From assembly GCA_018711755.1 (NCBI GenBank), contig DVHY01000016.1:1-19903 (forward strand): a DNA stretch of 19,903 bases, given 5' to 3'. The notes under the pieces were generated by a model. It did no database searches and was not told the DNA's origin. It was given only the letters and a program-made list of their open reading frames with translations. Below, piece after piece: positions 13,180 to 19,903 of this stretch (positions within the stretch are counted from its first letter, which is position 1; every line of letters starts with the position of its first letter). The position numbers were made by a program, and so were the translations under genes. The DNA is from Candidatus Limivicinus faecipullorum (lineage in GTDB: Bacteria > Bacillota > Clostridia > Oscillospirales > Oscillospiraceae).

Positions 13180-15147
13180 ATGGACACTTTCAAACTGGTT
13201 TCACAGTATCAGCCCACCGGCGACCAGCCGGAGGCTATAGACGCTCTGGTTTCCGGGATAGAAAACGGCATAGACGAGCAGGTGCTGCTGGGCGTCACCG
13301 GCTCGGGCAAGACCTTTACCATGGCAAACATCATTGCCAGGCTGAACAGGCCCACTCTGGTGCTGGCCCACAACAAGACCCTGGCGGCCCAGCTGTGCAG
13401 CGAGTTCAGGGAGTTCTTCCCGGAGAACGCCGTGGAATATTTCGTGTCCTACTACGACTATTACCAGCCCGAAGCCTATATAGCCCACACCGACACATTC
13501 ATAGAAAAAGACTGCTCCATCAACGATGAGATCGAGCGGCTGCGCCACAGCGCCACATCCAGCCTCTTTGAGAGAAGAGACGTTATAGTGGTGGCTTCCG
13601 TTTCCTGTATCTACGGTCTGGGCGACCCTATAGACTATGCGAACATGGTCATTTCCCTGCGCCAGGGCCAGACCAGGGATTTTGACCAGCTGCTGAAAAA
13701 GCTCCTGGAGATTCGCTATGAGCGCAACGATATAGCCTTTGAAAGGAACATGTTCCGGGTCCGGGGCGATACTCTGGAGATATTCCCGGCCTATTCCAAC
13801 GACAAGGCCATCAGAGTGGAGTTCTTCGGAGACGAGATAGACAGGATAAGCGAGATAAACGTGGTCACCGGGGAAGCCACCCGCTACCTCAGCCACGTTG
13901 CCATATACCCGGCCAGCCACTATGTCACCACCAAGGAGAAGATGGCCTCGGCCATCGAGCGCATCCGTAAGGAGTGCGACGAGCGGGTGCGGTATTTCCA
14001 GGAACAAAACCGCCTCATAGAAGCCCAGCGCATAAAGCAGCGCACTGACTACGACATTGAGATGATGCAGGAGCTGGGCTACTGCACCGGCATTGAGAAC
14101 TATTCCCGGGTGATATCCGACCGGGCGCCGGGCAGCCCGCCCATGACTTTGCTGGACTATTTCCCCAAGGACTTCCTGCTCTTTGTGGACGAGAGCCACG
14201 TGACCTTGCCCCAGGTGCGGGCCATGTACCGGGGCGACAGGGCCAGGAAGGAGTCTCTGGTGGAATACGGTTTCCGCCTGCCCTCGGCCTTTGACAACAG
14301 GCCTTTGAAATTTGAAGAGTTCACGGAGCGTATACACCAGCGGGTTTATGTCTCCGCCACTCCCGGAGACTATGAGCGGGAGCGGGCCGGCCAGGTGGTG
14401 GAGCAGATAATCCGCCCCACAGGCCTGCTGGACCCGGAGATCTTCGTGCGTCCGGTGGAGGGGCAGATAGACGACCTTATCGGGGAGATAAACGGCCGTA
14501 TCGCCAAGGGACAGCGCAGCCTGGTCACCACTCTCACCAAGAAAATGGCGGAGGATCTGACGGACTATCTTTCAAACTCCGGTATCCGCTGCCGCTATAT
14601 GCACCATGATATCGGCACCATTGAGCGCATGGAGATAATCCGTGACCTGCGCCTGGGTGAGTTTGACGTGCTGGTTGGCATTAACCTGCTGAGAGAGGGC
14701 CTGGACATCCCGGAGGTGGGCCTGGTGGCCATACTGGATGCAGATAAGGAGGGCTTTTTGAGAAGCGAGACCAGCCTTATCCAGACCGTGGGCCGGGCCG
14801 CCAGAAACGCCGAGAGCCAGGTGATAATGTATGCCGACACCATAACTCCCTCCATGCGTGCCTGCATAAACGAGACCGCCCGGCGCCGGGAGAAGCAGAT
14901 GGCCTACAACAAGGCCCACGGCATAGTTCCAAAGACAATAGTCAAGAGCGTGCGGGACCTTATCGAGATATCCACGGACACCAAGCCGGCGGCCCGCCGG
15001 GGCGACGGCACCAAGCTTACGGAGCGGGAGCGGAAGGAGCTCATCGCCAGTCTGGAGGACAAGATGCGCAAGGCGGCAAAGATGCTGGAATACGAGATCG
15101 CCGCCCAGCTCCGGGACGAGATAATCCGCCTTCGGGGAGAGAAGTGA
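13180..15147 (+). CDS. uvrB: Excinuclease ABC subunit B (UvrB)
   Basis: This 655-aa nucleotide-excision-repair helicase is loaded on damaged DNA by UvrA, verifies the lesion and recruits UvrC. Motifs in order: Walker A GVTGSGKT (38-45), the Tyr-rich beta-hairpin YYDYYQPEAY (91-100) that clamps DNA, DESH (337-340), YVSATPGDYE (390-399), REGLDIPEVGL (505-515), QTVGRAARN (535-543), and a C-terminal UVR motif (about 618-652) that binds UvrC. The length and start residues (MDTFKLVSQYQPTGDQPEAI) fit the family. The ATG at 13180 has AGGGGGG (13167-13173) 6 bases upstream; in-frame starts at 13096 and 13150 lack a well-placed site, and 13096 lies inside the promoter. uvrA and uvrC are not in this window. 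Confidence 0.97.
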   Translation: MDTFKLVSQYQPTGDQPEAIDALVSGIENGIDEQVLLGVTGSGKTFTMANIIARLNRPTLVLAHNKTLAAQLCSEFREFFPENAVEYFVSYYDYYQPEAYIAHTDTFIEKDCSINDEIERLRHSATSSLFERRDVIVVASVSCIYGLGDPIDYANMVISLRQGQTRDFDQLLKKLLEIRYERNDIAFERNMFRVRGDTLEIFPAYSNDKAIRVEFFGDEIDRISEINVVTGEATRYLSHVAIYPASHYVTTKEKMASAIERIRKECDERVRYFQEQNRLIEAQRIKQRTDYDIEMMQELGYCTGIENYSRVISDRAPGSPPMTLLDYFPKDFLLFVDESHVTLPQVRAMYRGDRARKESLVEYGFRLPSAFDNRPLKFEEFTERIHQRVYVSATPGDYERERAGQVVEQIIRPTGLLDPEIFVRPVEGQIDDLIGEINGRIAKGQRSLVTTLTKKMAEDLTDYLSNSGIRCRYMHHDIGTIERMEIIRDLRLGEFDVLVGINLLREGLDIPEVGLVAILDADKEGFLRSETSLIQTVGRAARNAESQVIMYADTITPSMRACINETARRREKQMAYNKAHGIVPKTIVKSVRDLIEISTDTKPAARRGDGTKLTERERKELIASLEDKMRKAAKMLEYEIAAQLRDEIIRLRGEK

Positions 15148-15159
15148 GGTTTAAGGCAA

Positions 15160-17721
15160 ATGAAGCTAATGATACTGGACGGCAACAGCATAGTGAACCG
15201 GGCCTTTTACGGGGTGCGGCCCCTCAACGCCCCCGACGGCAGGCCTACCAATGCGGTTTACGGCTTTCTTGCCATATTGCAGAAGCTCCTGGAGGAGCAG
15301 AAGCCGGAGGCGGTCTGCGTCAGCTTTGACCTGAAAGCCCCCACCTTCCGGCATAAGGAGTACGAGGGTTACAAAGCCCAGCGCAAGGCCATGCCGGAGG
15401 AGCTGGCAGAGCAGATACCCATGCTGAAGGAGACCCTGGACGCCATGGGCATACGCCGCTACGAGCTGGAGGGCTATGAGGCGGACGACATCCTGGGCAC
15501 TGCCTCTGCCATATGCGAGAGAGACGGCTGGGACTGCGTTATCGTCACCGGGGACAAGGACAGCCTGCAGCTTATAAGCGACAAGACCAGCGTCTGCAAC
15601 GTGAAGACCCGCATGGGACAGACCGAGACCATAGTCTATACCCCGGAGCGGTTCCGGGAGGAGTACGGCTTCGAGCCAAAGCTGATGGTGGACCTGAAGG
15701 CCCTGATGGGGGACAGCTCAGACAATATCCCCGGCGTCCCCGGCGTGGGGGAGAAGACCGCCATGGCTCTGGTGCAGAATTACGGCACAATAGAAAATAT
15801 ATACGCCAAGCTGGACAGCCTGGACGTGAAGGACAGCGTGAAGAAAAAGCTGGCCCAGGGAAAGGACAGTGCTGAGAAGTCCTACTGGCTGGCCACAATA
15901 GTCCGGGATGTTCCCCTGAAATTCAAGCCGGAAGAAAACCTCTGGGACAGGGATTATACCCCGGAGCTCTACGGTATATTCAAAAGCCTGGGCTTCAACA
16001 AGTTTATAGAGAAATGGGGCCTGGAGCCCGGCAGCGTACCTGCGGGGAACACCCAGGAGGCAAAGGGCCTGGAACACTGCGCTCCCCTTACGGCGGAGGA
16101 GACGGAAGAGCTCATCAAAGCTGTGAAGTCCGCCCCCTGGGTGGCTGTGTACAGCCTGGAGGGGCTGGATAGTCTGGAGATATGTGACGGGGAGAAAGTG
16201 TATGAAGCGGCCTGGAACCGCTGCGGAGAGAATTATGACCGCCTGCTTAGGGCCGTCTTCTCCCCGGAAGTTAAAAAGGCGGGCCACAATATAAAAGACC
16301 TGATGGGGCTGCTCATGAAAGAGGGCCTGTCCACCGAGGGCTTTGTCTTTGATACCGCCCTGGCGGCCTATCTGCTGGAGGCCACGGAGAGCGACTATGC
16401 CCCGGAGCGGATAAGCGTGAGATACGCCGGCCGGGAACTGAGCGGGGCGGAGGCCGTCTTCGCCCTGTACCCGACGCTGGACGCAAAAATGAAGGAACTG
16501 GGCATGGAAAAGCTCTACTACGATATAGAGCTGCCCCTGTGCCGGGTGCTCTCCGAGATGGAGGAGTCCGGCTTCTATGTGGACAGGAAGGCCCTATACG
16601 ACTTCGGAGAGAGCCTGAACGCCGGGATAAACGCCCTGCAGGAGAGCATATGGAGCCATGCCGGCCATGAGTTCAACATCAATTCACCCAAGCAGCTGGG
16701 GGCGGTGCTCTTTGAAGAGCTGATGCTGCCCTACGGAAAAAAGACCAAGACAGGCTGGAGCACCAATGCGGATGTGCTGGAAAAACTCCAGGACAAACAC
16801 CCCATAGTAAAAGAAGTCCTGGATTACCGCATGCTCACCAAACTGAAATCCACCTATGCCGAGGGACTTTTGAAGGTCATTAGCCAGGACGGGCGCATAC
16901 ACACCAGTTTTCAGATGACGGTGACCGCCACCGGGCGCCTGTCCTCCACAGAACCCAATCTCCAGAATATCCCGGTGAGGAAGGAGCTGGGGGCCCAGAT
17001 ACGCAACATGTTCGTGGCCGCCCCCGGGATGATGCTGGTTGACGCCGACTACAGTCAGATAGAGCTCAGGCTTCTGGCCCATATATCCGGGGACCAGGCT
17101 ATGAAGGAAGCCTTCCTCAGCGGGGAGGATTTCCACACCGTCACGGCCTCCAAGGTCTTCGGCGTGCCGGTGGAGCAGGTGACCCCCACCCTGAGGAGTC
17201 GGGCCAAGGCGGTGAACTTCGGCATTGTCTACGGCATTTCCGCCTTCTCCCTGGCCCAGGACATCGGGGTGTACACCAATGAGGCCAAGGCCTATATGGA
17301 CGCCTACCTGGAGAGATACCACGGCGTCAGGGATTATATGAAGAATATAGTTGAGAGCGCAAAGGAAAAGGGCTATGTCTCCACCATCTACGGCCGGCGG
17401 CGCTATCTGCCGGAACTGAAGAGCTCCAACTTCAACATGCGCAGCTTCGGCGAGCGGGTGGCTCTGAACATGCCGGTACAGGGCACGGCAGCGGATATAA
17501 TCAAGCTGGCCATGGTGAACGTACACCGGCGGCTGAAGGAGACGGGCCTGAAAGCCCGGCTCATACTCCAGGTCCACGACGAACTTATAGTGGAGTGCCC
17601 CGGGGAAGAGGCGGAGCAGGTCCGGGATATCCTGACAGAGGAGATGGAGAACGCCGCCCATCTCAGCGTACCTCTGGTAGCCGAGGCCCATATCGGCCAC
17701 AGCTGGGCGGAGGCCCACTGA
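15160..17721 (+). CDS. polA: DNA polymerase I (5' nuclease plus polymerase, no proofreading)
   Basis: This 853-aa enzyme fills gaps in excision repair and removes Okazaki primers. The N-terminal 5'-nuclease domain (1 to about 285) carries GYEADDILG (105-113), VTGDKDSLQL (129-138) and GDSSDNIPGVPGVGEKTA (184-201). The middle domain (about 305-450) has the 3'-5' exonuclease shape, but the Asp-x-Glu catalytic pair is replaced by VAVYSLEGLD (328-337), so proofreading should be absent, as in Bacillus and Taq Pol I. The polymerase domain has motif A LVDADYSQIELR (626-637, Asp630), motif B RSRAKAVNFGIVYG (679-692, Lys683, Phe687, Tyr691) and motif C VHDE (805-808, Asp807). It starts 12 bases after uvrB, so repair incision and gap filling are co-transcribed. 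Confidence 0.97.
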   Translation: MKLMILDGNSIVNRAFYGVRPLNAPDGRPTNAVYGFLAILQKLLEEQKPEAVCVSFDLKAPTFRHKEYEGYKAQRKAMPEELAEQIPMLKETLDAMGIRRYELEGYEADDILGTASAICERDGWDCVIVTGDKDSLQLISDKTSVCNVKTRMGQTETIVYTPERFREEYGFEPKLMVDLKALMGDSSDNIPGVPGVGEKTAMALVQNYGTIENIYAKLDSLDVKDSVKKKLAQGKDSAEKSYWLATIVRDVPLKFKPEENLWDRDYTPELYGIFKSLGFNKFIEKWGLEPGSVPAGNTQEAKGLEHCAPLTAEETEELIKAVKSAPWVAVYSLEGLDSLEICDGEKVYEAAWNRCGENYDRLLRAVFSPEVKKAGHNIKDLMGLLMKEGLSTEGFVFDTALAAYLLEATESDYAPERISVRYAGRELSGAEAVFALYPTLDAKMKELGMEKLYYDIELPLCRVLSEMEESGFYVDRKALYDFGESLNAGINALQESIWSHAGHEFNINSPKQLGAVLFEELMLPYGKKTKTGWSTNADVLEKLQDKHPIVKEVLDYRMLTKLKSTYAEGLLKVISQDGRIHTSFQMTVTATGRLSSTEPNLQNIPVRKELGAQIRNMFVAAPGMMLVDADYSQIELRLLAHISGDQAMKEAFLSGEDFHTVTASKVFGVPVEQVTPTLRSRAKAVNFGIVYGISAFSLAQDIGVYTNEAKAYMDAYLERYHGVRDYMKNIVESAKEKGYVSTIYGRRRYLPELKSSNFNMRSFGERVALNMPVQGTAADIIKLAMVNVHRRLKETGLKARLILQVHDELIVECPGEEAEQVRDILTEEMENAAHLSVPLVAEAHIGHSWAEAH

Positions 17722-17722
17722 T

Positions 17723-18169
17723 ATGAGCGTGAATATCGAGGATGCCAGGGAGGAGATGCTGGGGCAGATAGAGGAGATAGAAAAGCTCTGCTTCTCTGTG
17801 CCCTGGACCCTGGAGCAGCTGAGAAGCCAGCTTAAGGACCCGCAGCACGAGTTCATTGCCGCCCTGGACCCGGAGGGCCGGGTGCTGGGCTATGTGGGGA
17901 TGATGTACGTGCTGGACGAGGGCTATATATCCAACGTGGCCGTGGCCCCGGAGGCCCGGCGCCGGGGGATAGGCCGGGCCCTGATAAGGGAGCTTATAGA
18001 GCGGGCGGCGGCTTTGAAACTGGCTTTCGTCACCCTGGAAGTGCGCTGCGGCAACGCCGCCGCTATAGCCCTATATGAAAAACAGGGCTTTGTGCCTGTG
18101 GGGAGAAGAAAGAACTACTATGATTTTCCCAGGGAAGATGCTATACTAATGACATATTTTTTGAAATGA
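17723..18169 (+). CDS. rimI: Ribosomal-protein-alanine N-acetyltransferase RimI (GNAT family)
   Basis: This 148-aa GNAT enzyme is assigned to RimI, which acetylates the N-terminal alanine of ribosomal protein S18 in enteric bacteria. The acetyl-CoA loop is VAVAPEARRRGIGRALI (72-88). Glu106 and Tyr118, in LEVRCGNAAAIALYEKQGF (105-123), match the RimI catalytic pair. The C-terminal RRKNYYDFPREDAILMTYF (128-146) is typical of the family. The ATG is one base past the polA stop, with GGAGG (17709-17713) 9 bases upstream. It directly precedes tsaD, the common Firmicute arrangement, but tsaE and tsaB, which usually come just before rimI, are missing here. Confidence 0.92.
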   Translation: MSVNIEDAREEMLGQIEEIEKLCFSVPWTLEQLRSQLKDPQHEFIAALDPEGRVLGYVGMMYVLDEGYISNVAVAPEARRRGIGRALIRELIERAAALKLAFVTLEVRCGNAAAIALYEKQGFVPVGRRKNYYDFPREDAILMTYFLK

Positions 18170-18171
18170 GG
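18168..18171 (+). promoter_or_regulatory. Ribosome binding site supporting the TTG start of tsaD
   Basis: GAGG overlaps the rimI stop codon and sits 8 bases before TTG (18180-18182). No ATG or GTG occurs nearby in frame, and the family's N-terminal residues begin exactly at this TTG. Confidence 0.65.
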
Positions 18172-18179
18172 CGCAGCTT

Positions 18180-19181
18180 TTGAAGATACTTGCTTTTGAA
18201 TCCACCTGTGACGAGACCGCCGTGGCGGTGGTCGAGGACGGCAGGAAGATACTTACAGACCAGATTTTCTCCCAGGCCCAGCTCCACGCCGTCTACGGAG
18301 GAGTCGTGCCGGAGATCGCCTCCCGCTGTCACGTGGAGTCCATATCAATATTGAGCCAGCGGGCTATAGAGGCCGCCGGAATCACACGGAAAGATATCGA
18401 CGCCGTGGCCGTTTCCTACGCCCCGGGACTTATCGGAGCGGTACTGGTAGGAGTGAACTTTGCCAAGGCCTGCGCCCTGGCTCTGAAAGTTCCCCTTATC
18501 CCGGTCCATCATATCCGGGGTCACATCGCCGCAAACTATCTGGCTTACCCAGAGCTGGAGCCGCCCTTCCTGTGCCTGGCCATATCCGGAGGCAACACCA
18601 TGCTGGTGGACGTGCGCGGCTACACGGACATGGAGATCATCGGCAGCACCAGAGACGATGCGGCGGGGGAGTGCTTTGACAAGACCGCCAGAGTTCTGGG
18701 CCTGCCCTATCCCGGCGGCAAGCCCATAGACGAGCTGTCCCAGGGCGGAGATGACGGCATGTACCATTTCCCCATCTCCCACGTGGAGGGCAATCCCTAT
18801 GACATGAGCTTTTCGGGGCTGAAGACCGCAGTGATAAACCTTGTCCACAACGCCCAGCAAAAGGGTGAGGAGCTGGACAGAAAGGGCCTTGCCGCTTCCT
18901 TTACCAAGGCCGTCAGCGACAGCCTGGTGCCCCGCACCATGATGGCGGCGGAAAACCTGGGCTATAAAAATATAGTGGTGGCCGGGGGCGTGGCCGCAAA
19001 CTCCAGGATAAGGGCGGACTTTACTGCCGCCGCAAAGGAGAAAGGCTGCGAGCTGTTTGTGCCTCCCCTGAGACTCTGCGGAGACAACGGCGCCATGATA
19101 GGCGCCCAGGCCTACTACGAGTATCAGGCGGGAGTGACCGCAGGCAGCGAGCTCAACGCTTACGCCACCATGGATATATAA
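18180..19181 (+). CDS. tsaD: tRNA N6-threonylcarbamoyladenosine transferase subunit TsaD
   Basis: This 333-aa ASKHA-fold protein (Kae1/YgjD/Gcp) transfers the threonylcarbamoyl group to A37 of tRNAs reading ANN codons, working with TsaB and TsaE and using the product of TsaC/Sua5. Visible features are KILAFESTCDETAVAV (2-17), the metal site VHHIRGHIAANY (109-120) with His111 and His115, the SGGNT loop (136-140), STRDDAAGECFDK (156-168), VAGGVAANS (267-275), and LCGDNGAMIGAQA (299-311) with Asp302 as third metal ligand. The length is normal. The start is TTG, 10 bases after rimI. Efficient t6A may matter here because ATA and other ANN codons are used heavily in this DNA. Confidence 0.96.
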   Translation: MKILAFESTCDETAVAVVEDGRKILTDQIFSQAQLHAVYGGVVPEIASRCHVESISILSQRAIEAAGITRKDIDAVAVSYAPGLIGAVLVGVNFAKACALALKVPLIPVHHIRGHIAANYLAYPELEPPFLCLAISGGNTMLVDVRGYTDMEIIGSTRDDAAGECFDKTARVLGLPYPGGKPIDELSQGGDDGMYHFPISHVEGNPYDMSFSGLKTAVINLVHNAQQKGEELDRKGLAASFTKAVSDSLVPRTMMAAENLGYKNIVVAGGVAANSRIRADFTAAAKEKGCELFVPPLRLCGDNGAMIGAQAYYEYQAGVTAGSELNAYATMDI

Positions 19182-19205
19182 ATTTAAAGGACAGGGGATT
19201 GCCGC

Positions 19206-19886
19206 ATGGGCGTTCACGACGGGCACCGGGAGAGATTAAAAAGCAGATTCATGGAACATGGACTGGACAGCTTCAATGAGCTCAACGCCCTGGAGCTGCT
19301 GCTTTTCTATGCCATTCCCCGGAAGGACACCAATGTGATCGCCCACGCGCTGCTGGATAGATTCGGCAGCCTAAGCGGAGTCTTCGACGCAGGGACCCGG
19401 GAACTGATGGAGATCCCGGGTATAGGGGAGAATGCGGCCCTGCTTATTAAACTGGTGCCCCAGATGATGAAAAAGAGCCGGATGTCCAAAGTGAACGACA
19501 TCCGCAGTTTCCGCAGCTCCGCCGAGATGGGACGCTTCCTTGTCCCCCGCTTTATGGACCAGCAGGAAGAAGTGGCTATGCTGCTGTGCCTGGACAGCCG
19601 CAAAAGTCTCATCAGCTGCGAGATATTGAACCGGGGCGTGGTGAATGCCGTGGATATCACGGTGCGGCGTATGGTGGAGCTGGCGCTGAAAAACAAGGCG
19701 GTCTCCCTTGTCTTGGCACATAATCACCCTGAGGGCATAGCTCTCCCATCCAGGGAGGACGAAGTATTCACCCACAAGGCTGGCGAGGCCCTGCGGCTGA
19801 TGGGCATGGAGCTGCTGGACCACATTATAGTCGCCGGAGACAGATATTTTTCCATGCGGGATTCCGGGCTCTTCGGAAGGTTTTGA
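19206..19886 (+). CDS. radC: RadC family JAB-domain protein
   Basis: This 226-aa protein of the RadC/YeeS family has a helix-hairpin-helix part (about 45-85, with EIPGIGENAALLIKLV at 69-84) and a C-terminal JAB/MPN metalloprotease-like domain (about 105-226). The metal motif is HNHPEG (172-177) then PSREDEVFT (181-189), giving His172, His174 and Asp185; Glu121/122 is the likely catalytic acid. Despite the name, a repair role was never confirmed in E. coli, and the function of RadC is unresolved. The ATG has AGGGGA (19193-19198) 7 bases upstream, and it lies 24 bases after tsaD, so it is probably in the same operon. No terminator is visible in the 17 bases that remain. Confidence 0.93.
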   Translation: MGVHDGHRERLKSRFMEHGLDSFNELNALELLLFYAIPRKDTNVIAHALLDRFGSLSGVFDAGTRELMEIPGIGENAALLIKLVPQMMKKSRMSKVNDIRSFRSSAEMGRFLVPRFMDQQEEVAMLLCLDSRKSLISCEILNRGVVNAVDITVRRMVELALKNKAVSLVLAHNHPEGIALPSREDEVFTHKAGEALRLMGMELLDHIIVAGDRYFSMRDSGLFGRF

Positions 19887-19903
19887 CCTGAAATTATGTA
19901 AAC

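Noticed and set aside
16135..16420. A damaged polA because the 3'-5' exonuclease residues are missing.
   Set aside because: Loss of proofreading residues with the fold retained is normal for Bacillus- and Thermus-type Pol I; the frame is intact throughout.
1..19903. tRNA, rRNA, CRISPR arrays, insertion sequences, phage or toxin-antitoxin genes.
   Set aside because: I saw no repeat array, transposase motif, cloverleaf or integrase, and all of the sequence is explained by ordinary chromosomal genes and short promoter or terminator gaps.

Overview
The window reads as a stretch of core chromosome from a GC-rich, monoderm Firmicute. The best guess is class Clostridia, of the Oscillospiraceae/Ruminococcaceae type. 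Four features point there: a Mini-RNase III, an RqcH/NFACT protein, an S-layer-homology (SLH) protein, and a DNA polymerase I whose proofreading site is lost. The placement is inference from gene content; I ran no search. I see no mobile element, CRISPR array, rRNA or tRNA. Nearly all of the sequence is coding, and no gene-free gap exceeds 300 bases.

Layout. Positions 1-51 hold the last codons of an unidentified gene, followed by a strong terminator. tepA (172-813) is a single gene ending in its own terminator. An extended -10 promoter (899-927) then drives uppP-ftsK-mrnC-rqcH (954-6723), which covers cell-wall lipid carrier recycling, chromosome translocation, 23S rRNA maturation and ribosome quality control. 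A 19-bp hairpin at 6776-6820 ends this operon and also ends the opposing pair: a PAP2 lipid phosphatase and a 131-aa protein of unknown function (7867 down to 6843). The PAP2 promoter overlaps, back to back, the promoter of a secreted cadherin-like/SLH wall protein (7997-8902). That gene converges, through another two-way terminator (8910-8938), on a leftward MoxR ATPase - DUF58 - membrane transglutaminase operon (12984 down to 8955). A 195-base divergent promoter region separates this from the rightward operon uvrB-polA-rimI-tsaD-radC (13180-19886), which combines DNA repair/replication with tRNA t6A modification.

How the genes fit together. The left half is weighted to the cell envelope: two undecaprenyl-phosphate-type phosphatases (UppP and PAP2), a wall-bound SLH protein and a MoxR/DUF58/transglutaminase membrane module. 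The right half is genome maintenance. I found no clear new multi-gene system. The items most worth a second look are a 13-base identical promoter core shared by uppP and the PAP2 gene, the uncharacterised 131-aa protein whose GTG start lies inside the PAP2 gene, a perfect 12-bp-arm inverted repeat buried in the transglutaminase coding sequence, and a Glu-Arg in place of the expected Asp-Arg pair of RqcH.
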